A DNA stretch of 64,000 nt from Progne subis subis. Taxonomy: Eukaryota > Chordata > Aves > Passeriformes > Hirundinidae. Below, piece by piece: positions 1 to 13,444 of this stretch. Position 1 is the stretch's first letter. Every line of letters begins with the position of its first letter. Where the stretch lies: contig JAKJHU010000014.1 of assembly GCA_022316685.1 (NCBI GenBank), positions 3,715,001-3,779,000 on the forward strand. The letters are read 5' to 3'. The position numbers were made by a program, and so were the translations under genes. The notes under the pieces are model-generated. The model saw only the letters and a list, made by a program, of their open reading frames with translations, was not told the DNA's origin and did no database searches.

Positions 1-2610
1 CATTAAACAAGTGCTTTAACTGAATTTGCTGTTTGCAGCATCAAATACCAGCATTGTCGGCCTTTCTATTGCTCCTATTTTAGTGTTCCTAAAAAAGTCA
101 GCCAGGACCTTAGACTTGTGAGGCTCTGAGAGGAGCAGGGAGTAGGTAACATCTGTAACAACAGATGACAAAGAGGGAAAAACCCTTGTTTTATTCATGT
201 GACAGTCTTGATTTTCTACTGTTTTTACTATTTCAATTGCACTTAATTTTCTAAAGTTCTTTACCACAGTGCCTACCTTCCTACAATATCTTTCCTTCCT
301 CTGCTCTGCACTAAGTGGTGCTCAATCAAAACTTATCTCTACAAGGGAGAAAAAGCAAATTTAGAGCATACAGCAAGTATTTCACTTAAGTCTGCCCTCT
401 CCACACCTTCATATCAGGCAACTTTTGTGTTGGGATCTGCCTGCTCAGCAGTCATAGGGGAAAAGCTGGCTTCACCTGATCAGTAACAGGAGACCCCTAT
501 GCCCACAAAAGCGATCACACATTTCACATCCACAATTATCTTTCCACTCCACAGACTCTACAGGAAGACAGAGGTAAGAAAGACCTTTGTCAGTCTTTTT
601 TCCAATAAGGAAATCGATCCATGGAGCAAAATGGACTGAGTGAGTGAAAGCAGCAGAAAAACTAGAGAGTAAGGTTTAGAGTCTGTTGGCTATAGGTGCC
701 CCGTTGTATCAACCAATGAAATTTTCTCTTTCCCTCTCACGTTTTTTTACGTCTTTACATTCCTCTAGTACAACAGCACAAAGCCAATCAATACACTCAG
801 CGCAGGATTCTTCCCTGTGCACCAGGGCAGCCACAGGATTCTCCTTATGGAGAGGTTCTCCAGCAGCTCTGACCTAACAGGGCTGGGAATCACCTCAGTG
901 ATGTGCATGCCTCTTCAAAGGACAAATATTGAGAAAGGGCAAAGCAGTGTTCAAACTGACAGCTGCTCACACAACATCCCTTGTCTCCTCTGCTGGGTCT
1001 CTTGCTGTGAATACCCGCATTCATGTCAGCTGTGTGCAGGGAGGAATCATGAGTTTCCCTTTTCCTATCACTTATTTAGCTGTCTTACCAACCTAGATTG
1101 TGCTTATGCTCTAGTACAGACTAGAGATACAAATGTCAACTTGAAAGGAATTAGCTCAGCCATCTCTTTACTTTGCTAGAATCTGTCCTGTAAACATGCC
1201 AGAGTGCAGGCTCTTGAGAGTGGGACTGTTTACAGCCTTGTTTTTACACTGTTTAGTACAACAGGGCCAAAGAAGAGAGGCTTTGGGTGCCCCTGGAGCT
1301 CTGGTAATTTTCACAGTGACCCAGAGGGAGAAGAGAGGCCAGAATCAGGGGTGAGTGGTTCATAATGGGTCAAGAGAAGTTTAAATTTCTGAATTATAAA
1401 GTTGTAAAAAAGATTCAAAGGGAAGGAAGTATACTCAGCCCACTCTTTGATAGTACAATACATAAAAAACAGATTTTGTAGGAGTATAATAAAAGATTGT
1501 ATAGGAGTATAATAAAACCCAGACACAAGTCTGAAAAATTCATTAGTTTCTGCCATGACTAAAATAAGCACTGTCTAGGAAAACTACTTTGCAATGGTAA
1601 TGAAAAGCAAGTGGAAAAGCAAGTGTTAGCACCAATGCTGCAATGTGAAATAATTTCTGTATACTCAGATCTGTCATTGTGAACAATGTTGTTGATTATA
1701 AACCACATCAAATTCCCAGTCCCCCTAGACATGTGTTTTATTTTGCAGTTTTTTTAGTAATTATGAAATCAACAGAATACTATCAAGTTTTACCACAATT
1801 AAGCTAAATCTATACTTAAATGATATAACATAGTTGGCAATTGCAATATCTCTCTGACTTCCCTCCAAGGAACAGTCAGCATCGTTTCTGCAGCATTTTC
1901 AGGGGTGGTTGCTAATGATAATGATGATGCTGAGCTCTCTCATAATTTTATACTTTCAAAGGTACTTGAATCCAATTTAGAATCAAGATTTGACCTGCAG
2001 AGCTTCAACCCCTGTGAGCTGATAAGACAAGTCTCCTTGGCTGAATGGATTTTATGGCCCCCTCAGCGTGTGGGGGTTTGATGGAAGAGAGGGTGACACC
2101 GATGTACGGCCCTGTGAGCAGTTCTCTGAGAACAGGTCTGCATCCAGTCACTCGTGAGATAGTGCTCACCTCTAAAGCCATCTCCATGCCATCATGCTGA
2201 AGACCTTTGGGCTCCAGGAAATAAAAATGTTTATCCTAAGTCCTCGGTGAGAGAACAGCCATGTGCTACAACATTTCGAGCAACTGCCGAAGGGCCTGGC
2301 CATGGTGTCGTGTTGTGGTGGGCCTGGGAGGTAGGAGGTTTGTTCCAGTACTTTTCTCAAAGTTTGTCAGATGCATAAATAGCTCAAGAGACTTGATTCA
2401 GTATTCTCCACCAAACTGGGACTCTCACTTGCTTTGACAGTTTTGTCTTCTTGTAGCTGATCATCGCTGCTGTTCTGGCCACCAGAACTGAGCGTGTACT
2501 CCAAATTTATGTTTACAGATACTGGAATCCACTTTGTAAGAAAAGACAAGGCAAGTTTGTAATTCTACCATTACCTTAACAGTTATATATTTGTTCAGAA
2601 AGATAAAAAA
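1..2610. other. Unique non-coding sequence, no gene seen
   Basis: AT-rich single-copy sequence. The open frames here are short, lie on both strands, and resemble no family I know. A patch at roughly 1985-2360 has more G+C and several CpGs, but I could not link it to a repeat family or an exon. I see no tRNA, LTR or long simple repeat. Confidence 0.7.
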
Positions 2611-2675
2611 AACTCAATGAACTTGATGATCTTGGAGGTCTTTTCTGACCTTTTTGATTCTAAAATTGTTCTTAC
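2611..2675 (+). mobile_element. CR1 LINE 3'-end fragment
   Basis: The words CTTGATGATCTTGGAGGTC and then TTTTCTGACC, followed by a degenerate GATTCTAAAAT, match the last 50-60 bases of avian CR1. CR1 elements end in short ATTCTATG-type repeats instead of a poly(A) tail, so the element's 3' end lies to the right. Only the tail remains, as expected for a 5'-truncated CR1 insertion. The mismatches suggest an old copy. The left boundary is uncertain by some tens of bases. Confidence 0.8.
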
Positions 2676-5600
2676 TACCTAGTTTTAAATATCCTGTCTC
2701 CATCTAAGCTTGCTTACTATATATGATGCCATTTATCTGAGAGGTAGTTTTCTGTCTAACTGAATATTATCTTTCTAATAATTTGGTTTAATAATTGACA
2801 TTTTTTTCAGGTCACTGAATGGCAAAGGTCAGACAAAGCAAAGACAGATCACATCTACCTCAAATGCTGTTTGCCCAACTATAATTAGAAATTGTGATTG
2901 GCATGACATAAAGAAATTATACTGACCATATATTAAACCATGATTTTTTACTAAATTAGACAGATTAGACAAGTAAATTAGTTTATATAAAAGAATACAC
3001 TGTTTTAAAAGTTTCTTGGTATATGAGTGTAATGAGCAGGATTTTATTTAACGTTAAGTAATATGCAAGTTGATATGTCTCGGAACATGTGATAATGTTC
3101 AGTTTCCTTCTAGAATATGAAATGGTCACCACGATTTTCAAAGCAGCTCTCATGGGTGCAAAACCACTGGGAAAAAAATTATTGGTAAAAGTGCACTAAA
3201 AGAAGTGTTTCCTGTAAGTCTTTTAAAAAACAGTAAAGAAAATTAAGAACATTTAATCTTTCCCCCCTTTTTAATGCCTTCTGGAAGCACAGCATCCTCC
3301 TATATATTTTCCAGTTTGTGGATACGGAGAGTATATTTGCCTTCTGCTTTTTCCCGCTAAAATCAGCCAGTGCAGTCAGCTTGTGGGTGTAATCACCTGG
3401 GGATTTTGTATGGTAAATATAGCACTTGGAAGCCTTTTGTTTTCTCTTTTCTTTAGAAAACAGTGAGATCTCTGTTCTTAAGGTAGTCTTCATGAAACTG
3501 TCCACTGGATGACTATGTTAAAGAAACAAGGAATGAACAGGAGGAAAAGGTAATTACAAGTGAATTTCTAGCTATATGCAGAACTAGATCTATCACAGTG
3601 GATGTGTATTTTTCATTACCTACATGAGATAAAGATTTCTCAGCTCAGCTGCATGAAAGGGGTTGTTTTATGTCCTTTGAAAGATATCTATTTCTATTGG
3701 ACTTTGTGATTAGCCTGTTATGTTCCCTGGGTGATTAGTTCTGAACACCCTTCCTTATTGAGAGCTCATCATTCATACCCTGTGCATGTCCCTGAATTTC
3801 TCCCTTGATCAGGGGTAGACAGCTCATTTTTTGCCAATTACTGGCATGCACAGTCCAAGCTGAAGCTCAGAGTTTTTGTGTCTCAACTGCAACAAAACTT
3901 CAGGGCAAACATAGCCTAGTTTTTAAACCATTTCAAACAACGCTGAGTTCAGCAGAGGTTAACCTCCTTGGGTTTTTTTTCAGTTTTCTGAATGAGTTTT
4001 GCAGCTTGAACTGTGTGCTCTGTTCTAAAGATGGACTGCTGCCACTGCCAGTGTGACTGCTTTACGTGAAGTTTGGCTACACCCCTGTTGCATTGCAGGG
4101 ACACACTGCTGCCCAGGGACCGGTCTGTGGGATTGGGAGTGCAAATACCATATCACTACGTGAAAACTTAATCATCAGTTTTGGTGGATGCCTTACATGG
4201 ACCTGTCCTAAAAGTATTTTTGTGCTATACTTCAAAAAAACCTCCACCCAGGTCCAGTTCATTTTTTCTCTCTGCTTATCTCACTTTCCATTGTCAGAAA
4301 ATGAGAGGACTAGCCCAGGCATTATTTCACACAACTTAATAGACTTGACAGATGATATTGTTCAAGAAAAATCTTAACATATTGCATCTGTAGTAGAAAT
4401 TATTCAGGTAGTCAGAGACTTAGGACTTTGAAAGTCTTTCTCTGTTCAACATAATTATATATTAACTAATTCTGCTCATGCAAGAAAATATGTACAGGCT
4501 GCTATAAGTCCCCATTTTTTGCCCTAAGTCTGTGCTTTGATTTGTTTGGAGAACCCAACCAGAGTGAGCTGGCAAACTAACCAAGTTTGTGCTCTGCTCT
4601 CCCTCATGGGAATGTTTCTCTCATGAACCAAATTGTCTTTACTCTTCTATCCAGTTATTTTACAATAGAGATTACTCTGAGTAAGTAGCAAATAAACAAA
4701 ATTAACCTCTTCTTTCACTATCCTGCGTGATAAATAGGTTCCAATATACCTGCAAAGTTAATTGATATCATCAGGGTAAACAGAAAATGGTTTACATTTC
4801 ACAGGCGCAGAGACAAGCAGCTGACCATTTCTGTTGAATTCATTTTCAACTTCCTTGGGAAGATTAAGCTAGCTGGAGAGTCTTCAGAAACATTGAGTGA
4901 GTCACTCAGAAAGGTTTTCTGCCTGTTATCTTCTGTATTAAGATATTGGTTTGGGCTTCAAGAGCCTCCACAGCATTTTCTGCTCTGCCTTGCTCAGAGC
5001 AGCATCTTTCAATCCAAAGAGTCACCATTTAGTCAGAGCAGAGACTGGGCTTGTCATAGCCAAAACAAGGGTCTTGATTGCCTCACATGTGTAGTTCCTG
5101 TCTTCTTCACAGGAGTTTTTTTTAGAAACAGAAAATAAAAAATGTTGAAGAAAGAGAATCTCCGTGGGAATGGTACAGCTACTTCAGTTTTCTGTCAGCT
5201 TAACCAAGTGTAGCTGTCAATGTGTGGGGTAAGTCAAAGGCCACCCCTGTGTGCTCTTAGGGCAGCTGGAGGGAGCCAGGTGTAGCTCTCGAAAAACAAA
5301 AAGGACCAAATAGGTCCAATACATTTGCATTTAGCATGACCATACAGCTGTAAAATAAAGGGAATTCCAAAAGGAAACCCTTTTTGTCATGCAAACACTG
5401 AGCCACTTCGAACAAATCTGGCAAGGCTGAGGGTCTGGCTCCCGGGGCTGAACATCACAACACCATGGGTAATGTCAAGAGGCAGCAGTGGGGCTGTCAG
5501 ATACTGCTACTGTCATCACCCTATTACTGAGAATATCTGTGAATTTCACTACTTTACAGAAACTGTCAATGAATGTCTTAATCCATAAAGCACAGAAAAC

Positions 5601-6286
5601 ACAACTATTTTACCATACAACTGTGGAAGCTAATCCCTGGCAAGGTCATTACTTTCACCACTTCCCTTGTAATCCCCCTCATACACACACAGAATAAGGC
5701 TCTAAAGCCTAACCTTTCCAGTGCTGAAAATGAGACTTTTATGCAAACTGATAAAAGTTCTTTGTTTGATTTATCTGTAAACCAAAATAGTCTGTTAGTT
5801 TGCCTTGAAGTTAAAAGAAAAAAACACATACTCTGTCAAATCCTGTGTATTCCTTTTTATGTATTTTGTCATTTCCCCTCTATTAACTCTGTCCTAAGGT
5901 TGAAAAGAAGCGTGCACTCCAGCTTCCATTTACATACTGTACTCTAGCTTTGACTTTTGTTTTTCACAACCTGTTAAATTTATTGACTATAAGCCCCTTG
6001 AGCTATTGAAGAGTATGCTGCCTACATTAGATATATTTTGAAAGATGTTACTGGTAGCCTGTTTTAATGTGTTTGCTCTCTCCAGATACAATTTGTCTTA
6101 CATATTCATTGGATTTTAGTGCCAAGACCAGTTTCTTCATTATAGCTCTTCTTTGGAAGTCTTGCACAGATATTAAGATTTAGTAATTTTTCAGTGCTGC
6201 TCAAGGGATCTGAGTGTCAAATGAAATAATGAGTGGAAATTTGGGCATTGGAAACTCCTAAGCAGCTGGCTTTGGAGATCTCAATT
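2676..6286. other. Unique non-coding sequence, no gene seen
   Basis: AT-rich sequence with no recognisable exon, repeat family or RNA gene. Open frames near 4066-4377 and 4893-5138 have no family resemblance and no supporting splice context, so I treat them as chance. Confidence 0.65.
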
Positions 6287-6306
6287 AAAAAAAAAAAAAA
6301 AAAAAA
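6287..6306. repeat. Poly(A) run, 20 bp
   Basis: Uninterrupted A20 between ...TCAATT and GGACAAATC. I found no target-site duplication or retrogene body next to it. Confidence 0.95.
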
Positions 6307-9300
6307 GGACAAATCAAGGCAGCATGAAAGACACTTTGGGACATCTAGAATGTTTTGTACATAGAAACAGACCTGGCCAAAAAGTAGTACTTTCCATTCA
6401 CTGACAATTATACTCCATTTTAATTTCAAGGTTTCATATAACCTAAAAGTCAGAGAAAATTTCATTTGCAAAATGCTAGCACATGGAGCTGAGAAAACAG
6501 AATATGTTCCCCAGCATACTGCAGCTACTTTTCCTAGTGATGGAGCTGACTGGAATACTGACTTCATTAAGCAAGAGCTCTGCATGGGAAGGATCTCTTT
6601 TCAGATTAGTCAGGGCTTTCAGGTGCTCAGTTTCACAGGAGAGAGTCCAGAATCCTTGAGAGAGGATCTCAAGGCAACCAGACCTCTCCTGTGATACTGG
6701 AGTGTGGGAATGTGATGCTGTCTATTCTGTGGTTCTGGCTCTCACTGACAGGAGCCTCATTCCTTCCCCATGCCCTGATGCAAATGTGAGCTTTGGAATA
6801 TCATTTGTTCCACAGTACAGGCATTTGTACCTTGGCTGTTCATGCTATCTGACCAGGTAGAACACTCACAGCAGCATGGATTTCACAAGGTACAAAGCAG
6901 AGACAGCTGGGTTGGGGTTTTCAGATTTATGCTGCCATAAGTATCCTGCCTAGTCAGCTTAAGCATTAGCTGTAACATATATTAGCTGTAACACTGGTAG
7001 CCAGCACCCCAGACTCTGTTGTGCCTCTGGGACCGAACTTGGATTCCCTTCAGATTGGCCGCATCCTGCTCTGTGTGCAATCACTTGTGTGGGAACCTGA
7101 GGCAGATCTCTGCTGTGGTGCATTTTTATTTCTAGAAAATCCATGCCAAAAGTCAAACTCCTTCTCTCTGGGAAAGCCATGGGAGCAGCCCTGGAACTCC
7201 AGGCAGTGACCTGTGCCTCCAGTGATGTACAGGTGAGTTCTCTGTGCTCTGCAGCCCACGTTCCTCGCTCTCACCAGCTCATACCAAGTTTCCTGTTTTT
7301 CCATCCAGATGTTTGTACCTTCCAAATCTATTTTTCTGAGGAACATGTATGGCGCCAACAAGTACAGAAAAAGAAAGGTAATTCAGTGAATGTTTCACAT
7401 GGAAAACACTAATTGTATTTTGGCTTTCAGTGAAAAAAGGGGAGGTCATGGAGTCCCCATCCCCACTTGCTGGTTTAGACCCTCCCTGGCCACATCATTG
7501 TGGGGATGATCTCTCCCTGCAGGGAAGCCAGGACAGCCCAAAGTATTTCCATGCTGTTGTTTCACAGCACCCAAAAGCTTTCACGGGCACAGACGTTGCA
7601 GCTGTTAATAAAATAAATGTGGTTTAAGTTACGTTTACTCTATAGTGGGAGTATGTGTTGTGGAAGAGGGATATATTTTGGCTCATAGTATATATGTCAA
7701 ATAAATGCAATTGTCTATTTCTGAAGCTTTATTGTCCCCATCATCATAATTAACTTAAGTGAAACTGTATTTAGCTTGCATATGACTTCAATTTGCTGCT
7801 AAGTAAATTACCAAATAAATCAATAATTTCAAACCTAACAAACAATGCAGAGTTTTCCAAAAGAAAAACAAACAAACAAACAAGCTATTATGCCTGGGCT
7901 TTTCTGAATTCAGCACTGCTCTTTGCCTTGCTTTTCTGAGAGAAATGTGACAATTTCCAACACCAGACATTTTCACTCAAGCAAGCAGGAATCATGTAAA
8001 ACCAAACAAATAATGACACGAAACAAAGCTTTGATTAGGAGCCCATGAATAATGATCTTTTTCACACAGTCAATGTCTAGGATGTTCAACATCTTTTACA
8101 TTTAGAATATATCAAGCAAGTTGCCCTGGTTAGAACTTGGTATCAAGAGAAACACATTTTATTAGACAGGGAGCGTGTCAGGGCTTGGTGCCAATCGGCT
8201 GCAACGAGTTATGTTACAAACACATCCAACACCCACATTTGGAGAAGTGCAAGAGTGAACATGTTTCTTATGTTCCTCTTTCTTGCTCTGCTTTCCTACA
8301 GAATCATAAAAGATAAGTGGAAGTTATCTCTTGGTTCCTGCATAGAAAAAAAAAAAAAAGGTGAAAGAAATTTTCCACAGCATAAAGAAATCACAGGTTT
8401 ACATTGTTGAAAATTGCTGTTGGGCTTGGATGCTTTTGTACAAGCCATTGCTATGGAGACTGTATTAATTGGCTGCATTTCTCATGTGGGGGTAGGTAAT
8501 ACTCAGTGAACTCAAAAGGTGGAGGAAAATTATTTTGATATGTGTTAATTTATTTGGTGTTTCGTGTTGCCAGGAATGTAGCAGGGACCAAAAGCATAAC
8601 AAAAGTCTGAAACTTGGGGATATTTAGAATAAAGAAAACATCCACGGGTGAATTACTTAAAATTAGTTTGGGACCAGGGGCTGTTAATCCCAATTTCAGA
8701 AAGGAATAAAATTCCCTCATGTTTTGATTCACAGCATGAGCCACATATTTTCCTGATGAATATTAGAAAGGTATTTTAACTGTACCCATCTAATTCCACA
8801 TTTTTTCATGGAGATTTGGCCCCTTGCTCTAGAAGTTCTAGTTTTGGCTGGCAATGGAGAATACTTACTAGAAGAGATGACCCTGGTGTGTCCCTTCCTT
8901 GAAGAAGGATTTCATACAGCTTCTGCATATTAGTGTTTGGAACCCTTTGTGTAATTCTCGACATATTTGCTGCAAAAAACTACGTAGGCTACATCTGTGG
9001 TACTGTTACACTTATCTTGAGGTCACGTGGTATTACAGTAATCATTGTATCTTTAAGATATAAATATTTTACAGAGGATCAATGCAAAATTATATTGATA
9101 TGTATGTGTCTATAAGCAATGAAAAGATATCCTTGATGGCACGTTATAATTTATTTCTGCACTATATGAGGAACGTGAACAAAAATGGTGACTTCATACA
9201 ACCTCCTGAAGTCAGAAGTAGGAATATAATTATATATCAGAAGCAGAGAATTTTAAAGGTTAAAATTACATTGTACTTCCATACATACAGAAGTTTGCAT

Positions 9301-10682
9301 TTCATTAACTAAAATGACTTTGTTGTCTCTCAACACTTCAGGAAAGAAATTATTTTTGCATTTGTTTTGGGATGAATAAATAAAATCCCAAATCTTTTAT
9401 TTGCATCAGTGTGCAATGTGCCATTTTCTCAAATGAGGGCTGGGTGTATTTGCAGAGCAGACACAGAAGTGTGTCTGATTATCTCACCATTTCTTTGTAC
9501 CCAGCATGGATGGAGGCGAATTAGAACTCATCAGCAGGAGGGGGTTTTGTTTTCTTCCCAACCAAAGCATCGAAGAATCCCAGAGCCCAATTTTAGCTAT
9601 TCAGACTGAAAATAGACTGATTTTTTGCTTCCTGATTCCAGTAAATACTTGTGTGTTACTTATAGTGAGATTCTTTCAGCAGAGATGCTGGGAGCTGTAA
9701 ACACCCATGTTGAAGATAATGCTCAGTAACCAGTCTCAGGCCTTTCATACAGCTGAAGGATTTGCTGAGCAGGGCTGTGAGAAAATAGCAGTGTTTGCAA
9801 AAGCCCAGGTATGGATACAGGTCTACAAGCAGATTCTATTTGCCCATACATTTTATTTTTCTTTCTGTTTGGAGACCTACAGTACACCTGCAGCATGTGC
9901 CAGCACAGTTCCACCTGCAGACAAAACACTTCAAATATGAACAAGGTGAACGATGGCTAATTAATTAGGCTGTATGTCTCAGAGCATTAAAGTTTGGTGT
10001 TCCTTATCCCTCCTGGAGTGCAGGTTACTGATACTGAGAGATTCAGTTCCTGACTCTGCAATTTTAATTCCTGTTGTGTACATGACGCTAAGCCGTGTCC
10101 TTGATTGCCCAGAGCAGAGAGAGTTTGGAGAAAGTCAAAGGAAACAGCTGGAGTCACCTCAGTGCTGGCAGCAGGCAGTGTGCTCTGAAAGCTCCGTAAA
10201 TGAGATTTGGGTGCATGCAGCATTTGGTGCTCTGCTGGTTCCATGTACCAGCCCCTCACCAACCAGGACCTGGGCAGGAGACACAGCAGAAGGCTGTGCC
10301 TGGTTTCTGCTGATGGTTATGATCAGCTTGATATTTTCAGCATTTTATATCAGAAGTCTGTTCTCTGGAGAAATTGTGGGTGTGTCTAATTAAAAAGTGA
10401 TCTCTTAATGCTTCCCAAGACCTTGTTTTCTATTGCAGAGGCACTGCCCACAGTAATAGTTGCTATTATCTGTCACAGTTCACTGAATTCCTTGTTTCCA
10501 GTGCAAACCCACAGGTCCAGACAGCACTTTGACAGTAAACCTTCCTTTCCTTTGGCATGTGACATAAGGGGAGAGAAAACAGGGATGGGAAAATAAATGA
10601 GACCTCATTGGCTAAGGTTCCTCTTCTAGAAAGCCAAAATGTGGGTCACATCTTTGGTATGACCTGAACAGAGCAGGGATCA
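6307..10682. other. Unique non-coding sequence with minor simple repeats
   Basis: No gene recognised. The only simple repeats are a short (CAAA)n at 7864-7883 and an A14 run at 8346-8359. The open frames around 7.0-7.4 kb and 9.4-10.4 kb overlap on both strands and show no domain. Confidence 0.65.
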
Positions 10683-10897
10683 TTGAATCCTTGAATTAGA
10701 GAATTGAGAACTGTAGAATCTTAGAATGGTTTAGGGTGGAAGGGACCTTTCAAGGTCATCTAGTTCAACTCCCTGAGGGGCACCTTCCCCTACATCAGGT
10801 TGCTCATAGCCCCATCCAAGCTGCTTTGCATGTTTTCAGGGCTGGGGCAACCACCATCTCTCTGGGCAACCTGTTCCACTGTTGCACCAACCTCATT
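10683..10897 (-). mobile_element. CR1 LINE 3' fragment, about 215 bp
   Basis: Reading the plus strand shows the reverse complement of the CR1 3' end: AGAATCTTAGAATGGTTTAG, then GGTGGAAGGGACC, TCATCTAGTTCAACTCCCTG, GGTTGCTCATAGCCCCATCC and GGGCAACCTGTTCCACTG. These words occur in the order found in avian CR1, so the element lies on the minus strand with its 3' end near 10683. It is 5'-truncated, contains no protein-coding part, and carries scattered substitutions. It is the clearest CR1 copy in the window. Confidence 0.95.
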
Positions 10898-11570
10898 TTG
10901 AGGTGAGGATGTGAGACTCCAGCTCCTGCCTCCTGGTCATCTTCCTTTCCAGTGGAACTTGTTAGGGTGGGTAGTATGTCATGCTTTTGTTGTTGTTGTT
11001 GTTGTTGTTTGGCTAATTTTTGGGTTAGATTTTTTTTTCTTTAGCTGTTGTCAGCTTCCAGATACAGATGAGGAGTATTTTGTATCTTTAATAACTGTCT
11101 TTAATAACTGTTGGAAGCAGGAAATTCTGCTGCCTCACCGTGGCAACCTCACTGACCAGAAATCCGCCTATTCTCGGTGTCATTTCTGTAGTGTAATGGG
11201 TATTTCTCTGTGACACATACAACATTTGTTGCTACTTTCTTGCAGCTGTGTGCAGTTCCCATTTGACATATGTTCCCACAGATTTAGCTAAATTGTGCAG
11301 TGAACAGATTCTCTGTTTCTGCTCAGTGTAGCAGGGAAGGTAAAGGTTATCCCCACCACAGGACATGGGGAGGAGTGGTCACTCCTCCGAGCTGCTTCTG
11401 GAGCTGCACTGATGGTGTTTGGTGAAGCAAATCTGCTGCAAATTACAGTGTGTGCTTATGGATCAATTTATGCTCCTGCCTGCTGCCAACAATGTGCTGC
11501 GCACGAATGGAGCTAACTCGGTAAACACGCACTCTAGTAACTGAAAATAACCAAGTGCTGCTGAAAGGAA
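10898..11570. other. Unique sequence with a (TTG)7 microsatellite and a 13-bp duplication
   Basis: A (TTG)7 array lies at 10987-11007. A perfect 13-bp tandem duplication, TCTTTAATAACTG twice, lies at 11085-11110. No gene is recognised. The sequence from about 11330 to 11570 has several CpGs and looks more constrained than its surroundings, but that impression was not tested. Confidence 0.6.
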
Positions 11571-11630
11571 TAATTAATTAATGTTTGTAAAGCACTTAGA
11601 AACTGAAAAGCACCTTATTAGTGGTAAGTG
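11571..11630 (+). repeat. Ancient amniote SINE/LINE tail relic
   Basis: TTAATTAATGTTTGTAAAGC, followed by ACTTAGAAACTGAAAAGCACC, resembles the conserved 3' tail of ancient amniote interspersed repeats (the MIR/L3-like tail with a GTTTGTAAAGCGCTTTGAGA-type core). The second half has decayed. The family name is uncertain. Similar relics are often found inside conserved non-coding elements in reptiles and birds. Confidence 0.5.
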
Positions 11631-12835
11631 TTCAGGGGCCTGGCTTTTTCATCAGAAGGTAAAGTCCTCGTCTTTGCTAGTCTTTAACTGCACCAAACAT
11701 TAAGGGTATAAAGCCTTTGCGTCTAATGTCCTCAGTCAGGTGTTTTTGTGCCTGGCAGTCATTAGGATGCAGTAAGTAAACAAGAAGAAACTATAAATGG
11801 CCTGAATCAGCTCATTTCCACTGATGCCAGCAGAATCGAGTTGATTTACATTAGCTGAAGAACAGCAAAGGAGAAGCACAGCTCTTCTTGATGTCGGGCT
11901 CAGCCAGAGCCAGTCACTGGTTCATTCTCTGCAGCTCCTGCCTTGTGAGCCCAGCTGCCAGGAACATGCACAAAACTGTATTAGGGCACAGGGTTCCTTG
12001 TGCAGTGAGGTGGACAAATTGGATGGCTCAGATTTGCTCCCTGGGGCAGGCAGCATGTAAATGAACAGGCTCTTGGTGGAGAGAAGGAATCCTCTTTATC
12101 AGCTGTGCCATGCAGGGCTGAAAGGGAACACCTGTGGCTGACTCCGCTCCAGAGCTTAGGAACATTGAGAATAAGAATCTCTGCCTTTACTTCAAAAGAG
12201 TCTTAGCTCCCTCAAAACAACCCCAAACCTGATGCAGAAGCCACTGGCTGAAAGGTGTATTTACTCAGAAGGGTCAGAGAGATGTGAGCCACCCAGAACA
12301 GAGCCATCTAGGGAGATGTGGATGTTCCTGGGAATGTGAGACAGCCCCCAGCAGCCCTGTCTGCCTGGGATGGTGCTCATCTGTACTTCACTCTTGGTAA
12401 GTAGTACCTGGATCAGAAGATGTGGGAGCAGGAAAAGGAGGAGAGGGGAGACAATCTTATGGAACACAGGGAGCTGTAGGAAAGAGTTTAAGACTAATTG
12501 GCCAGAGAGCAGAGGGAAAAGCACCGGCCTGTTCATCACAGCACACACTTTTAAGATTTTTGTATCTCTTTACCACACAAGTTTCCTTTCGTCAGCCAGA
12601 ATTTTTCAGGCTGCATTTGATTATATTGGGCATCTGTTCCATATTTATGAATATCCAGGATCTCCATCACTCACACTGAAATTCCAGATGAATGAAAAAC
12701 CCAATAATGTGCCCGTTTATGGTACACGAGCAGTATGTCCACATATGCATCACAGTAGTCACTGGCAGGAGTGGTGGGAGAGGGAATCCAGTCTTTGATC
12801 ACTTGGGTGTTTCTTCTCACAGGAGATCAATAGCT

Positions 12836-12837
<2 letters not shown>
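11631..12837. other. Unique non-coding sequence, no gene seen
   Basis: Moderately GC-rich sequence with no recognised repeat or exon. Overlapping open frames on both strands at 12.26-12.80 kb share the same DNA and resemble no protein family. Confidence 0.6.

Positions 12838-12874
<37 letters not shown>
12838..12874. repeat. Poly(T) run, 37 bp
   Basis: Uninterrupted T37 following ATAGCTTC and ending at AGGATTAATTAG. It faces the A43 run 447 bp to the right. Confidence 0.95.
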
Positions 12875-12876
<2 letters not shown>

Positions 12877-13286
12877 GATTAATTAGCAGAGTAAGAAAGG
12901 TTACCAGCCAAGAAAATCCAATTATTCAGCCCTTGTTGGTCTTGAATAAAGCTCCATGGCTGATAAAGGGTTGTAGTTAGAGAGAATCAAAATAAGCCAC
13001 CAGGACACCAGATACTCTGTTTTTCCAATCTCTGCACCAGCCTAGGGCAGAGTATGTTTGGCTCATTTCAGTTGCAGTGCTGGAACACAGCGTGCCAGAG
13101 TAACCTTCCATGATGGTTTGGAAGAGCTAAACATTACTAGGATTGGTTAATAGTTATCTTTGTGATTAGCCATCTGTTATAGATCCATTTATTGGATCTG
13201 AGATGGGACAGAACCCTTGCATATCCTGCTTCCTCCTCCTTTTTCTTGAGCTCACCACAGGGAGCTTTGTGCAAAACCCATAAAGG

Positions 13287-13320
13287 AAAAAAAAAAACAA
13301 AAACCAAACCAACAAACCAA

Positions 13321-13365
<45 letters not shown>

Positions 13366-13444
13366 AACAACAAAACAAAACACACACACCAAACAAACAA
13401 ACAAAAAAAACCCTTAATTTTTTTTGTTGTTTGTTTGTTTGTTT
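13287..13444. repeat. A-rich/(CAAA)n tract with A43, ending in an inverted (GTTT)n arm
   Basis: The tract contains A11, a short CAAACC-rich part, a pure A43 at 13322-13364, CAACAAC and CACACAC, then (AAAC)3A8 at 13391-13410. A 7-bp loop, CCCTTAA, separates this from T8G followed by (TTTG)n-type repeats to about 13444. The last two arms are inverted complements with one single-base bulge, so this end can fold as a hairpin of about 20 bp. Confidence 0.9.
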
